This document shows, in pieces, positions 47,553 through 60,930 of a stretch of DNA of 64,000 nt. The DNA lies in assembly GCF_040869045.1 (NCBI RefSeq), contig NC_090321.1:140917689-140981688 (forward strand). Direction: 5' to 3'. The notes below the pieces were generated by a model, which worked only from the letters and a program-made list of their open reading frames with translations, was not told where the DNA came from and ran no database searches. A program made the position numbers and the translations under genes. Origin of the DNA: Eurosta solidaginis. Taxonomy: Eukaryota; Arthropoda; Insecta; Diptera; Tephritidae. Within the stretch, counting starts at the first letter, position 1. Each line of letters starts with the position of its first letter.

Positions 47553-48798
47553 ATAGGTAGGTACTTTGTGTGAGGATGCAAAGCTTCACGTTTTTTGTGG
47601 TCAGCATGACTACGAATAACGTATTTCAAAAATATATGACCTAAACGTAACTATTTGATGAAATTTGATGAATTTTGAAGCTTCTAGCCGTAAAAAAGGG
47701 CCAAAAATGAGAGTTTATATGAAGTATATAATATATACATATACCACCGATCTCTATAATTTTTTCAGACAACAATATATGCTATATGCGTAAGCATTTG
47801 GTGAAATTTGAAGCTTCTAGCTGTTAAAACGGGGCAGAAATTGCGCAAAGTTTCTTATCTGAACAATCGGTTGTATGAGATATATACTATATATACCACC
47901 GATCTCCATGATTTTTTCAGATATCAATATATGCTATACACGTAGGCATTTGGTGAAATTTGATGTTTCTAGCTGTTAAAATGGGGCCGAAATCGCAAAA
48001 AAAAAAATATATATATACTACATATATACTATATATACCATCATATATATATTATATATATCACCTATCTCTATGATTTTTTGACACAACAATATATATA
48101 CTATATACGTAAGAAATCGGTGAAATTTGAAGCTTATAGCTGTTAAAATGGGGTAGAAATTGCGAAAAGTTTCTTATCTGTACAATCGGTTGAATGAGAT
48201 ATGTACTATATATACAACCGATCCCTATGATTTTTTCAGACAACAATATATGCTATATACGTAAGCATTCGTTGAAATTTGAAGCATCTAGCTCTTAAAA
48301 TAGGGCAGTAATTACGAAAAGTTTCTTATCTGAACAATCGGTTGTGGGGGATATATACTATATATACGACCGATCTCATCAATTTTTTCAGGCAACAATA
48401 TGTGCAATATACGAAATTATATGGTGAAGTTTGAAGCTTCAATCTGTTAAATCGAGTAAGATATGACAAAAATCCTCTTTTTCTGAAAAATCGGTTGTAT
48501 GGAGGATATATGCTATAGTGGTCCGATCCGGCCGGTTCCGACAGATGTCTAATCGGATACCCAAATACACCCGCTCACCAAATTTTATCAAGATATCTCA
48601 AAAATTGAGGGACTAGTTTGCATACAAACAGATAGACGAACAGACGGACAGACAGACAGACGGACATGGCTAAATCAACTCAGCTCTTCAACCTGATTAT
48701 TTCGGTATACTTAATGTTGGGTCTATCTATTTTCCTTTAAGGACTTTTGGGTTTCGTGACGAAATTAATATACCATTTCATTTTCATGAAAGGTATAA
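47553..48798 (-). mobile_element. Family-2 tandem unit c, terminal copy
   Basis: Header at 47553, 152-bp units, end TTCATGAAAGGTATAAAA at about 48798. Beyond it lies the target flank CATATAAATCATATGG that is continuous with AAATTTAAA in the empty site at 63706. Confidence 0.7.
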
Positions 48799-48895
48799 AA
48801 ACATATAAATCATATGGAAATGAAAAGAAATAAAACGAAACGATATGAAACTATATGAAATGCAACTAAATAAAATAGAATATTATGAAGTAAAG
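48799..48895. repeat. GAAAT-array right flank of the composite
   Basis: ATATGGAAATGAAAAG and related words, ending AAGTAAAGCGA, where the satellite of the next block starts abruptly in mid-unit. Confidence 0.75.
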
Positions 48896-50091
48896 CGAGA
48901 TAACTACAAATCCTTAAAAAACGAGGGGAATCTTTCAATCGATTTTTGAGTAACTTCCCGGTGAGCTGGAGATACGAAACTTGAGCCGTAAGTCAGAACC
49001 CGGTGACAATGCAATATTTTATCAAAAAAATTCCGCTAGCTGGCGCATGGATCGAGATATTAGGAAAATTAATTTTAATTTGGGAATCTTTCGATCAATT
49101 TTTAACTAACTTCCCGGTTATCTAGAGACTTGTAACTTATCACATAGTTCGAAACCCGGTAACAATACAATTCATAGAAAACAAAGTTCCGCTAGGAGGC
49201 GTGCTAAGTGAGATAACTACAAATCGCTGAAAATCGAGGAAATTTTGGGATCGATTTTTAAGTAACTTCCCGGTGAGCTAGAGACTTGAAATTTGGGCCG
49301 TGTGTCAGAACCCGGTTACAATGCAATGTTTGATCAAAAAATTTCGCTAGGTATATTAAGAAAATTAATTTTTATTTGGGAATCTTTCAATCAATTTTTA
49401 ACTAACTTCCCGGTGACCTACAGACTTGAAACTTGGCACACAGTTCGAGGCTTGGTGACAATACAATCTACAGAAAACAAAATTCTGCTAGGTGGCGCGC
49501 TAAGTGAGATAACTACAAATCGTTGAAAAACGAGGGGAATCTTGAAATCGATTTTTGAGTAACTTTCCGGTGAGCTGGTGATATGAAACTTGAGCCGTAA
49601 GTCAGAACCCGGTGACAATGCAATATTTTATCAAACAAAATTCGCTAGGTGGCACGAGGTTCGAAATAGTGTGAAAACAAATTTTAATTTGGGAGTCTCT
49701 CAATAAATTTTTAACGAACTTCCCGGTTACCTAGAGCTTGCACTTAATTGGAGGTCTGTGACAATACAACTTATAGAAAACAAAGTTCCGCTAGGAGGCG
49801 CGCTAGTCAAGATAACTGCAAATCCTTTAAAAACGGAGGGAATCTTGCGATCGATTTTCGAGTAACTTCCCGATGAGCTAGAGACATGAAAATTGGGCCG
49901 TAAGTTAGAACCCGGTGACAATGCAATATTTTATCAAAAAAATTCCGCTAGTTGGCGCATGGATCGAGATATTGAGAAAACTACTTTTAAATTGGGAATC
50001 TTGCAATCGATTTTTAACTAACTTCCTGGATATCTAGAGACTTGAAACCTGAAATATAGTTTAAAACTCCGTGACAGTGCAATGTTTGATC
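48896..50091. repeat. TTCCCGGT dimeric satellite, copy 3
   Basis: It begins in mid-unit at GATAACTACAAATCC. About seven and a half units follow, matching 4075-5270. An exact AGGTGGCGC lies at 49490-49498. There is no LINE insertion because the array starts to the right of that position. Confidence 0.88.
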
Positions 50092-50702
50092 AAAAAATTT
50101 GAGATACGTAACACACAAGTGGAACTATTTAGAAGATTAGGCCATACCTTCATGGCTAGCCTCCTGAGTGTTGCATACTTTTAGACGTACGCGACTTTCA
50201 CAACGACTCTTTTAGACTTTCAGGCGTATGCCAATTTCACCACGATTTTCAGCTGTAAAAATTAAGAAGCTGACAAACGAGGTGGAATTCACTTGTTATG
50301 ATGCACATTCACCAGCAAACTTACCTCCTCAACAATTGCGATCATATTCACCAACAACGATTGTGTTGCACTATCCGGCTTCGCCAATTATGAGAATAAT
50401 CGCCAACAAGAATCATTCACCACATTTATCCTCTTTGCCAACTCACCTGCTCCACCAATATCAATAACATCGAACAGCTATAATAATTCACCGATTTATA
50501 TGTAGCACACATACATCTTTCTACAATCACCTAAGCCGAATACAGATATAGACGTAGTACGTCCGAGCAACGCCAGGGAACGGGTAGATATTTTGAACAA
50601 ATAAATAAAGATACGAATTTTCACTTAGGAATTACTTAAATTACTACTCAAAATTGCCTTTTTGTAGGCAGCACTAAAAAATTAAAAATAAAAACATGAT
50701 AA
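50092..50702. other. TTCACCA-motif stretch, copy 3
   Basis: As 5271-5904 but with about 31 bp missing after CACCAGCAAA (50330 region) and a short deletion near 50650. No gene is seen. Confidence 0.55.
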
Positions 50703-51078
50703 AAAAATTTTAAGGACTACCTTTATATAAATGGACCAAAAAATATAAGGCAATTTTTCCTTTAATACAGACATAGTCTTGTTGAATTTTGACTAAAAAA
50801 CTTTAACAATAGCTCTTGTAAAAGAATTTTGGGATTTAAAACTATAAAGGTGGAGCGCAATTTTTAAATTTAAGGCAAACCATGTACTTGGGATTAACTA
50901 ATTGATTATTTAAAATCTAAATACGCACTGTACCTTTATAATTTTAAATGCCAAAATTCTTTTACAAGAGCTATTGTTAAAGTTTTTTAGTAAAAATTCA
51001 GCAAGACTATGTCTGTATTAAAGGAAAATTTGCCTTCTATTTTGTGGTCCATTTATATAAAGGTAGTCCTTAAATTTT
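50703..51078. mobile_element. Palindromic element, copy 3 (core inverted)
   Basis: Arms as in copies 1 and 2, but the core reads GGCAAACCATGTACTTGGGA (from 50874) on the plus strand, the reverse complement of copy 1. Confidence 0.82.
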
Positions 51079-51095
51079 TTTTTACCTTTATATTG

Positions 51096-51285
51096 TTTTT
51101 AGATTAAGTTTTATCACGCATGTATTCGAAAGATGTTCAAGAGTAGTTATTATGATTGGGGCTAGTTTATATACTTTTAGCACCTCAGTTAACCATGAGT
51201 GGGGTACACTGTCATAGGCTTTCTTGTAGTCGATATATGCCTATATATTTCTTTGTTTGTGGTATGCTTGTTCCATTACAATGGA
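51096..51285 (-). pseudogene. LINE RT motif A fragment, copy 3
   Basis: The minus-strand translation has AYIDYKKAYDSVPHSWL, closer to the usual motif A than copies 1 and 2 (KACDS). It is otherwise the same fragment. Confidence 0.78.
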
Positions 51286-51480
51286 GTCTATACGCATTTT
51301 AACTAATTGGGTTTTATTTTTTTTATTAATTTTTTTTTGTTTTATTTATTTACTTTAATTAAATTTTATTTTATTTTTTTATTTTATTTTGTTTTGTTTC
51401 ATTTTACTTCCTTTAATTCAAATTATTTTATGTTTTTTTGTATCGCTTTCAATTTAATTTCATTTCATTAAATTTTTTTT
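51286..51480. repeat. T-rich tract, copy 3
   Basis: TTTTATTT/ATTTC words as at 6483-6668. Confidence 0.65.
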
Positions 51481-52490
51481 ATTATAAATGTAAATTATAT
51501 AAAATTTATATGAAATTTGTAAATTAAAAAAAATTAACAAAAGTATGGAACATTTTGTTGGACATTTTTTGTACATAAAGAATTGAACAAAAAATTTGGA
51601 GCTTTTTTTGGAAACTTTTAGAGCATTTGAGTATTAAGAAAACGATTTTTGGATATTTTAAAGGACGGTCTGGCAACACTGCACATGGACGTTCAAAGCT
51701 GTCATTTGCACCTAAAAGTATGCAGTAGTTGCAGACTGACATCTCACATGTACACGAAATAACCCATTTCACCATGGATAATATCGGCGGCAACACTGCA
51801 CATGGACGTTCAAAGCTGTCATTTGCACCTAAAAGTATGCAGTAGTTGCAGACTGACATCTCACATGTACACGAAATAACCCATTTCACCATGGATAATA
51901 TCGGCGGCTCGCCGAACAAAATTATACAACTTATTATCCAATTTTTTGGGCAGCGTTAGTATATGATTACCCAAGTTTTTATCCACTCATGGTTGGAAGG
52001 GTATGTAGAAGGTAACGAAGAGCTATCTCACACACACAGATGTGGCAATCAGCCGCAGTAGTTACTCGCACATACATACGCATATGGCTATAAACTAATA
52101 GTATCCCTGCAAACCAAAACTGCGTAAAAAACTTGATAATGCACGAGTAAAAAAGTGGCTAAAAAAGTGGAGAATTTTGTATAGGCAGTGTGCGGATTTT
52201 ATCCATGGTGAAATGGAATATTCCGTGTACGTGTGAGCTGTTAGTCGGCAACGATTGCATACTTTTAGGTGCCAATCACACCTTTGAACGTCAATGTGTA
52301 GTGTTGCCAGACCGTCCTTTAAAACATCCAAAACCGTTTTCCTAATACCCTAAAATTCCACATGCGGAATGAAAAATGCTCCAAATTTTTTTATTAACTG
52401 TGTTATGTACAAATGTTCCATACTTTTTATTAATTCTTTTTTAATTTACAGATTTCATATAGAATTCATATAATTTACATTTTTCAAAAA
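51481..52490. mobile_element. Foldback element 2, copy 3, with 117-bp duplication
   Basis: The left arm contains a direct duplication of 117 bp (GGCAACACTG starting at 51672 and again at 51789), absent from copies 1 and 2. The right arm is as in copy 1. The duplication length is a multiple of three, which extends the arm-derived open frame to 131 codons (51524-51919). Confidence 0.78.
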
Positions 52491-52943
52491 AAAAATTGAA
52501 ATAATATAACAACAGAATAAAATCAAATAAAATTGAAAATGATACAAAAAATAACATAAAATAAATTGAATTAAACAAAGTAAAATGAAACAAAAGCAAA
52601 ATGAAATAAAAAAATGAAAGAAAATTTAATTTAAGTGAATAAGTAAAAATAAAAAAAATTTAGTAAAATAAATAAAGTAAAAAAATAAGTTGGAATGAAG
52701 CTAGAGAGAATAAAATTAAAGTGAATTGACATAAAGAAATGGAGTGGGACGAGTTAAAAGAAAAATAAATTCAATGAAATGAAATGGAATGAAGTGAGAT
52801 GAAACAAAATAAAATGAAACGGAAATAGGTTAAATGAAACAGAAAATAATTAACTGGCGAAAAACTATGAAAATATGATATGGAAAAGAAACAAAAATGA
52901 ATCTATATGAAATGAAACGGAATGATATAAAATTTAATTTAAA
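52491..52943. repeat. GAAAT simple-repeat array, copy 3
   Basis: As 7581-8027; the family-2 hairpin end follows at the same base. Confidence 0.75.
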
Positions 52944-53119
52944 CAAGTAAGGACGGGACTGTCTTCGGCTGTGCCGAAGACTTCATACCTTTCATGAATG
53001 GGGCTGAACAATAATCTTATGCCGTTCGTAATCTCCGAATAATCGGATGTATAAGATAAGAAATATATAATGAACAGATCTACATACCTAAACGATTCTT
53101 AAGATAAATATAAAATAAA
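52944..53119 (-). mobile_element. Family-2 hairpin end, copy 3
   Basis: Hairpin at 52971-52991 and CATACCTTTCATGAA. The insertion point is identical to that at 8028 and 28151. Confidence 0.72.
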
Positions 53120-56100
53120 CAAGTAAGGAAGGTTAAGTTCGGGTGTACCGAACATTATATACTCAGTTGAGAGCTATGGTGACAACATAAGGGAAAATAA
53201 CCATGTAGGAAAATGAACCGAGGGAAACCCTGGAATGTGATTGTATGACATGTGTATCAAAAGAAAGGCGTTAAAGAGTATTTTATGAGGGAGTGGGCCA
53301 TAGTTCTATAGGTGGACGCCATTTAGGGATATAGCCATAAAGGTGGATCAGGGTTGACTCTAGAGTGCGTTTGTACGATATGGGTATCAAATTAAAGGTG
53401 TTAATGAGTATTTTAAAATGGAGTAATCCTTAGTTCCATAGGTGGACGCCGTTTCGAGATATCGCCATAAAGGTGGACCAGGGGTGACCCTAGAACTTGT
53501 CTGTACAATATGGGTATCAAACGAATGGTGTTAATGAGTATTTTAAAAGGGAGTGTGCCGTACTTCTCTAGGTGGATGCCGTTTCGAAATATCGCCATAA
53601 AGGTGGACCAGGGTTGACTCTAGAATGTGTTTGTACGATATGGGTATCAAATTAAAGGTATTAATGAGGATTTTAAAAGGGAGTGGTGGTTGTTGTATAG
53701 GTGGTAGCCTTTTCGAGATATCGCCATAAAGGTGGACCAGGGGTGACTCTAGAATGCGTTTGTACGATATGGGTATCAAATGAAAGGTGTTAATGAGTAT
53801 TTTAAAAGGAAGTAATACTTAGTTCCATAGGTGGACGCCGTTTCGAGATAGCGCCATAAAGGTGGACCAGGGGTGACCCTAGAATTTGTTTGTACAATAT
53901 GGGTATCAAAAGAAAGGTGTTAATAAGTATTTTAAAAGGGAGTAATCCTTAGTCCCATAGGTGGACGCCGTTTCGAGATATAGCCATAAAGGTGGACCAG
54001 GGGTGACCCTAGAATTTGTTTGTACAATATGGGCATGAAACGAAAGGAGTTAATGAGTATTTTAAAAGGGAGTGGGCCTTAGTTCTATAGGTGGACGCCG
54101 TTTCGAGATATCGCCATAAAGGTGGGCCAGGGGCGACTCTAGAATTCGTTTGTGCAATATGGGTATCAAACGAAAGGAGTTAATGAGTATTTTAAAAGGG
54201 AGTGGGCCTTAGTTCTATAGGTGGACGCCTTTTCGAGTTATCGCAATAAAGGTGGACCAGGGGTGACTCTAGACTTTGTTAATACGATATGGGTATAAAA
54301 TGAAAGGTGTTAATGAGTATTTTTAAAAGGGAGTGGGCCTTCGTTCTATAGGCATTCGCCTTTTCGAGATATCGCCATAAAGGTGGACCAGGAGTGACTT
54401 TAGAATATGTTTGTACGATATGGGTATCAAATGAAAGGTGTTAATGAGTATTTTAAAAGGGAGTGGGCCTTAGTTCTATAGGTGGACGCCGTTTCGAAAT
54501 ATGGCCATAAAGGTGGACCAGGGGTGACTCTAGAATGTGTTTGTACGATATGGGTATCAAATTAAAGGTATTAATGAGGGTTTTTAAAGGGAGTGGTGGT
54601 TGTTGTATAGGTGGTCGCATTTTCGAAATATCGCCATAAAGGTGGACCAGGGGTGACTATAGAATTTGTTTGTACAATATGGGTATCAAAAGAAAGGTGT
54701 TAATGAGTATTTTAACAGGGAGTAATCCTTAGTTCCATAGGTGGACGCCGTTTCGAGATATCGCCATAAAGTTGGGCCAGGGGTGACTCTAGAATTCGTT
54801 TGTGCAATATGGGTATCAAACGAAAGGAGTTAATGAGTATTTTAAAAGGGAGTGGGCCTTAGTTCTATAGGTGGACGCCTTTTCGAGATATCGCCATAAA
54901 GGTGGACCAGAGGTGACTCTAGAATAAGTTTGTACGATATGGCTATCAAATTAAAGGTATTAATGAGAGTTTGAAAAGGGAGTGGTGGTAGTTGTATATG
55001 TGAAGGCGTTTTCCAGATATCGACCAAAATGTGGACCAGGGTGACCCAGAACATCATCTGTTGGATACCGCTAATTTTTTTATATATGTAATACCTGCCA
55101 AGATTTTAAGGGTTTTTTATTTCGCCCTGCAGAACTTTTTCATTTTCTTCTACTTAATATGGTAGGTGCCACAACCATTTTACAAAGTTTTTTCTAAAGT
55201 TATATTTCGCTTCAATAAAACAATCCTATTACCTTACCATTTTTCATCCCTTTTTTCGTATTTGGTATAGAATTATGGCATTTTTTTAATTTTTCGTAAT
55301 TTTCGATATCGAAAAAGTGGGCGTGGTCATAGTCGGATTCGTTCATTTTTCATACCAAGATAAAGTGAGTTCAGATAAGTACGTGATCTAAGTTCAGTAA
55401 AGATATGTTGATTTTTGCTCTAGTTATCGTGTTGACGGCCATGCGGAAGGACAGACGGACGACTGTGTATAAAAACTGGGCGTGGCATCAACCGATTTCG
55501 CCCATTTTCATAGAAAACAGTTAACGCCATAAAATCTATACCCCTACCAAATTTCAAAAGGATTGGTTAATTTTTGTTCGACTTATGGCGTTAAAAGTAT
55601 CCTAGACAAATTAAATGAAAAAGGGCGGAGCCACGCCCATTTTGAAATTTTCTTTTATTTTTTATTTTGTTGCACTATATCATTACTGGAGTTGAATGTT
55701 GACATAATTTACTTATATACTGTAAAGATATTAAATTTTTTGTTAAAATTTTACTTTAAAAAAATTTTTTTTTTAAAAGTGGGCGTGGTCCTTCTCCGAT
55801 TTTTCTAATTTTTATTGAGCGTACATATAGTAAAAGGAGTAACGTTCCTGCGAAATTTCATCATGATATCTTCAACGACTGCCAAATTAAAGCTTGCAAA
55901 ACTTCTAAATTACTTTCTCTTAAACGTGGGCGGTGCCACGACCATTGTCCAAAATTTTACTAGTTTTTAATTTTGCGTCATAAGTTCAACTCACGCACCA
56001 AGTTTCATCGCTTTACCGGTCTTTGGTAATGAATTATCGCAATTTTTCGGTTTTTCGAAATTTTCGATATCGAAAAAGTGGGCGTGGTTATAGTCCGATA

Positions 56101-56364
56101 TCGTTCATTTTAAATAGCGATCTGAGAAGAGTGCTCAGGAACCTACATACCAAATTTCATCAAGATTCCTCAAAATTTACTCAAGTTATCGTGTTAACGG
56201 ACGGACGGACGGACGGACATGGCTCAATCAAATTTTTTTTTCGATCCTGATTATTTTGATATATGGAAGTCTATATCTATCTCGATTCCTTTATATATGT
56301 ACAACCAACCGGTTATCCAATCAAACTTAATATACTCTGTGAGCTCTGCTCAACTGAGTATAAA
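53120..56364 (-). mobile_element. Family-1 Helentron-like element, copy 3
   Basis: Hairpin at 53137-53153, about fourteen 130-bp units (to about 55070), CCACGCCCA-box region once only (no triplication as at 30702), ACGG tract at 56198-56218, and end CTCAACTGAGTA at 56349-56360. Close to 28326-31551, with different numbers and order of minisatellite units. Confidence 0.72.
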
Positions 56365-57930
56365 AATAGGTAGGTACTTTGTGTGAGGATGCAAAGTTTC
56401 AGGTTTTTTGTGGTCTGCGTGTAAAAACTATGACTACGAATCACGTATTTCAACAATATATGACGTAAACGTAACTATTTGATGAAATTTGATGAATTTT
56501 GAAGCTTCTAGCCGTAAAAAAGGGGCAAAAAAATACAGTTTATATGGGGTATATAATATATATACAACCGATATCTATGATTTTTTCAAACAACTATATA
56601 TGCTATATACGTAAGCATTTGGTGAAATTTGAAGCTTCTAGCTGCTAAAATGGGGCAGAAACTGCGCAAAGTTTCTTACCTGAACAATCGGTTGTATGAG
56701 ATATATACTATATATACCACCGATCTCAATGATTTTTTCAGACAACAAAATATGCTATACACGTAAGCATTTGGTGAAATTTGAAGCTTCTAGCTGTTAA
56801 AATGGGGAAGAAATTGCGCAAAGTTTCTTATCTCAACAATCGGTTGTATGAGATTTATACTATATATACCACCGGTCTCCAAGATTTTTTCAGACAACAG
56901 TATATGCTATACACGTAAACATTTGGTGAAATTTGAACATATATAAACAATTTTTAAGATAAATATAAAATAAAAAATAGGTAGGTACCTTGTGTGAGGA
57001 TGCAAAGCTTCACGCTTTTTGTGGTCTGCATGTAAAAACTATGACTACGAATCACGTATATCAAAAATATATGACCTAAACGTAACTATTTGATGAAATT
57101 TGATTAATTTTGAAGCTTCTAGCCGTAAAAAAGGGCCAAAAATGACAGTTTATATGAAGTATATAATATATATACCACCAATCTCTATGATTTTTTCAGA
57201 TAACAATATATGCCATATACGTATACATTCGGTGAAACTTGAAGCTTCTAGCTGTTAAAATGGGGCTAAAATTGCGATATATATATATATATATATATAT
57301 ACTATATATATATACTATATATACCCCCATATGTATACTATATATACCACCGATCTTTATGATTTTTTCAGACAACAATATATGCTATATACGTAAGCAT
57401 TCGTTGAAATTTGAAGCCTGTAGCTCTTAAAATAGGGCAGTAATTACAAAAAGTTGCTTATCTGAACAATCGGTTGTGGGGGATATATACTATATATACG
57501 ACCGATCTCATCAATTTTTTCAGGCAACAATATGTGCAATATACGAAATTACATGGTGAAGTTTGAAGCTTCAATCTGTTAAATTGAGTAAGATATGAAA
57601 AAAATCTCCTTTTTCTGAAAAATCGGTTGTATGGAGGATATATGCTATAGTGGTCCGATCCGGCCGGTTCCGACAAATGTCTAATCGGACACCCAAATAC
57701 ACCCGCTCACCAAATTTTATCAAGATATCTCAAAAATTGAGGGACTAGTTTGCATACAAACAGACAGACGGGCAGACAGACAGTCGGACATGGCTAAATC
57801 AACTCAGCTCTTCAACCTGATTATTTCGGGATACTTAATGTTGGGTTTATCTATTTTCCTTTAAGGACTTACAATTTTGGGTTTCGTGACGAAATTAATA
57901 TACCATTTCATTTTCATTAAAGTTATAAAA
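56365..57930 (-). mobile_element. Family-2 tandem units, copy 3, first
   Basis: Headers at about 56366 and 56980. The internal part up to 56960 equals 33618-34200, after which it equals 46603-47550. It ends with a mutated terminus TTCATTAAAGTTATAAAA at about 57930. Confidence 0.68.
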
Positions 57931-59627
57931 ATAGGTAGGTACTTTGTGTGAGGATGCAAAGCTTCACGTTTTTTGTGGTCTGCATGACTACGAATAACGT
58001 ATTTCAAAAATATATGACCTAAACGTAACTATTTGATGAAATTTGATGAATTTTGAAGCTTCTAGCCGTAAAAAAGGGCCAAAAATGAGAGTTTATATGA
58101 AGTATATAATATATATACCACCGATCTCTATAATTTTTTCAGACAACAATATATGCTATATGCGTAAGCATTTGGTGAAATTTGAAGCTTCTAGCTGTTA
58201 AAACGGGGCAGAAATTGCGCAAAGTTTCTTATCTGAACAATCGGTTGTATGAGATATATACTATATATACCACCGATCTCCATGATTTTTTCAGACATCA
58301 ATATATGCTATACACGTAGGCATTTGGTGAAATTTGATGCTTCTAGCTGTTAAAATGGGGCCGAAATCGCAAAAAAAAATATATATACATCATATATACT
58401 ATATATACCATCATATATATATTATATATATCACCGATCTCTATGATTTTTTGACACAACAATATATACTATATACGTAAGAAATCGGTGAAATTTGAAG
58501 CTTATAGCTGTTAAAATGGGGTAGAAATTGCGAAAAGTTTCTTATCTGTACAATCGGTTGAATGAGATATGTACTATATATACAACCGATCCCTGTGATT
58601 TTTTCAGACAACAATATATGCCATATACGTAAGCATTCGGTGAAATTTGAAGCTTCTAGCTGTTAAAATGGGGCTAAAATTGCGAATATATATATATTAT
58701 ATATATGTACTATATATACCACCATATATATATTATATATACCACCGATCTCCATGATTTTTTCAGACATCAATATATGCTATACACGTAGGCATTTGGT
58801 GAAATTTGATGCTTCTAGCTGTTAAAATGGGGCCGAAATCGCAAAAAAAAAATATATATACTACATATATACTATATATACCATCATATATATATTATAT
58901 ATATCACCGATCTCTATGATTTTTTGACACAACAATATATACTATATTTTGTTTATTTATTTATTATTATTGCGAAAAGTTTCTTATCTGTACAATCGGT
59001 TGAATGAGCTATGTACTATATATACAACCGATCCCTATGATTTTTTCAGACAACAATATATGCTATATACGTAAGCATTCGTTGAAATTTGAAGCCTCTA
59101 GCTCTTAAAATAGGGCAGTAATTACGAAAAGTTTCTTATCTGAACAATCGGTTGTGGGGGATATATACTATACTACTATACTATACTATATATACGACCG
59201 ATCTCATCAATTTTTTCAGGCAACAATATGTGCAATATACGAAATTATATGGTGAAGTTTGAAGCTTCAATCTGTTAAATCGAGTAAGATATGACAAAAA
59301 TTCTCTTTTTCTGAAAAATCGGTTGTATGGAGGATATATGCTATAGTGGTCCGATCCGGCCGGTTCCGACAGATGTCTAATCGGATACCCAAATACACCC
59401 GCTCACCAAATTTTATCAAGATATCTCAAAAATTGAGGGACTAGTTTACATACAAACAGATAGACGGACAGACGGACAGACAGACAGACGGACATGGCTA
59501 AATCAACTCAGCTCTTCAACCTGATTATTTCGGTATACTTAATGTTGGGTCTATCTATTTTCCTTAAAGGACTTTTGCGTTTCGTGACGAAATTAATATA
59601 CCATTTCATTTTCATGAAAGGTATAAA
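57931..59627 (-). mobile_element. Family-2 tandem unit, copy 3, terminal
   Basis: Like 47553-48798 but about 450 bp longer, owing mainly to an extra internal segment near 58620-58940, and with a TTTGTTTATTTATTTATT patch at 58949. It ends TTCATGAAAGGTATAAAA at about 59627, before the same flank CATATAAATCATATGG. Confidence 0.68.
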
Positions 59628-59734
59628 AACATATAAATCATATGGAAATGAAAAGAAATAAAACGAAACGATATGAAACTATATGAAATGCAACTAAATA
59701 AAATAGAATATTATGAAGTAAAGCGAGATAACTA
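59628..59734. repeat. GAAAT-array right flank, copy 3
   Basis: Identical in kind to 48799-48895, again ending AAGTAAAGCGA at the satellite junction. Confidence 0.75.
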
Positions 59735-60930
59735 CAAATCCTTAAAAAACGAGGGGAATCTTTCAATCGATTTTTGAGTAACTTCCCGGTGAGCTGGAGA
59801 TACGAAACTTGAGCCGTAATTCAGAACCCGGTGACAATGCAATATTTTATCAAAAAAATTCCGCTAGCTGGCGCATGGATCGAGATATTATGAAAATTAA
59901 TTTTAATTTGGGAATCTTTCGATCAATTTTTAACTAACTTCCCGGTTATCTAGAGACTTGTAACTTATCACATAGTTCGAAACCCGGTGACAATACAATT
60001 CATAGAAAACAAAGTTCCGCTAGGAGGCGTGCTAAGTGAGATAACTACAAATCCCTGAAAATCGAGGAAATTTTGGGATCGATTTTTAAGTAACTTCCCG
60101 GTGAGCTAGAGACTTGAAATTTGGGCCGTGTGTCAGAACCCGGTTACAATGCAATGTTTGATCAAAAAATTTCGCTAGGTATATTAAGAAAATTAATTTT
60201 GATTTGGGAATCTTTCAATCAATTTTTAACTAACTTCCCGGTGACCTAGAGACTTGAAACTTGGCACACAGTTCGAGGCTTGGTGACAATACAATCTACA
60301 GAAAACAAAATTCTGCTAGGTGGCGCGCTAAGTGAGATAACTACAAATCCTTGAAAAACGAGGGGAATCTTGAAATCGATTTTTGAGTAACTTTCCGGTG
60401 AGCTGGAGATATGAAACTTGAGCCGTAAATCAGAACCCGGTGACAATGCAATATTTTATCAAACAAAATTCGCTAGGTGGCACGAAGTTCGAAATAGTGT
60501 GAAAACAAATTTTAATTTGAGAATCTTTCAATAAATTTTTAACGAACTTCCCGGTTACCTAGAGCTTGCACTTAATTGGAGGTCTGTGACAATACAACTT
60601 ATAGAAAACAAAGTTCCGCTAGGGAGGCGCGCTAGTCAAGATAACTGCAAATCCTTTAAAAAACGGGGGGAATCTTGCGATCGGATTTTCGAGTAACTTC
60701 CCGATGAGCTAGAGACATGAAAATTGGGCCGTAAGTTAGAACCCTGTGACAATGCAATATTTTATCAAAAAAATTCCGCTAGTTTGGCGCATGGATCGAT
60801 TAATATTGAGAAAACTACTTTTAAATTGGGAATCTTGCAATCGATTTTTAACTAACTTCCTGGATATCTAGAGACTTGAAACCTGAAATATAGTTTAAAA
60901 CTCCGTGACAGTGCAATGTTTGATCAAAAA
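59735..60930. repeat. TTCCCGGT dimeric satellite, copy 4
   Basis: Starts at the same mid-unit base as copy 3. An exact AGGTGGCGC lies at 60318-60326. Several single-base insertions between 60620 and 60800 (for example GCTAGGGAGGCGC, CTAGTTTGGCGC) are private to this copy. Confidence 0.87.
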
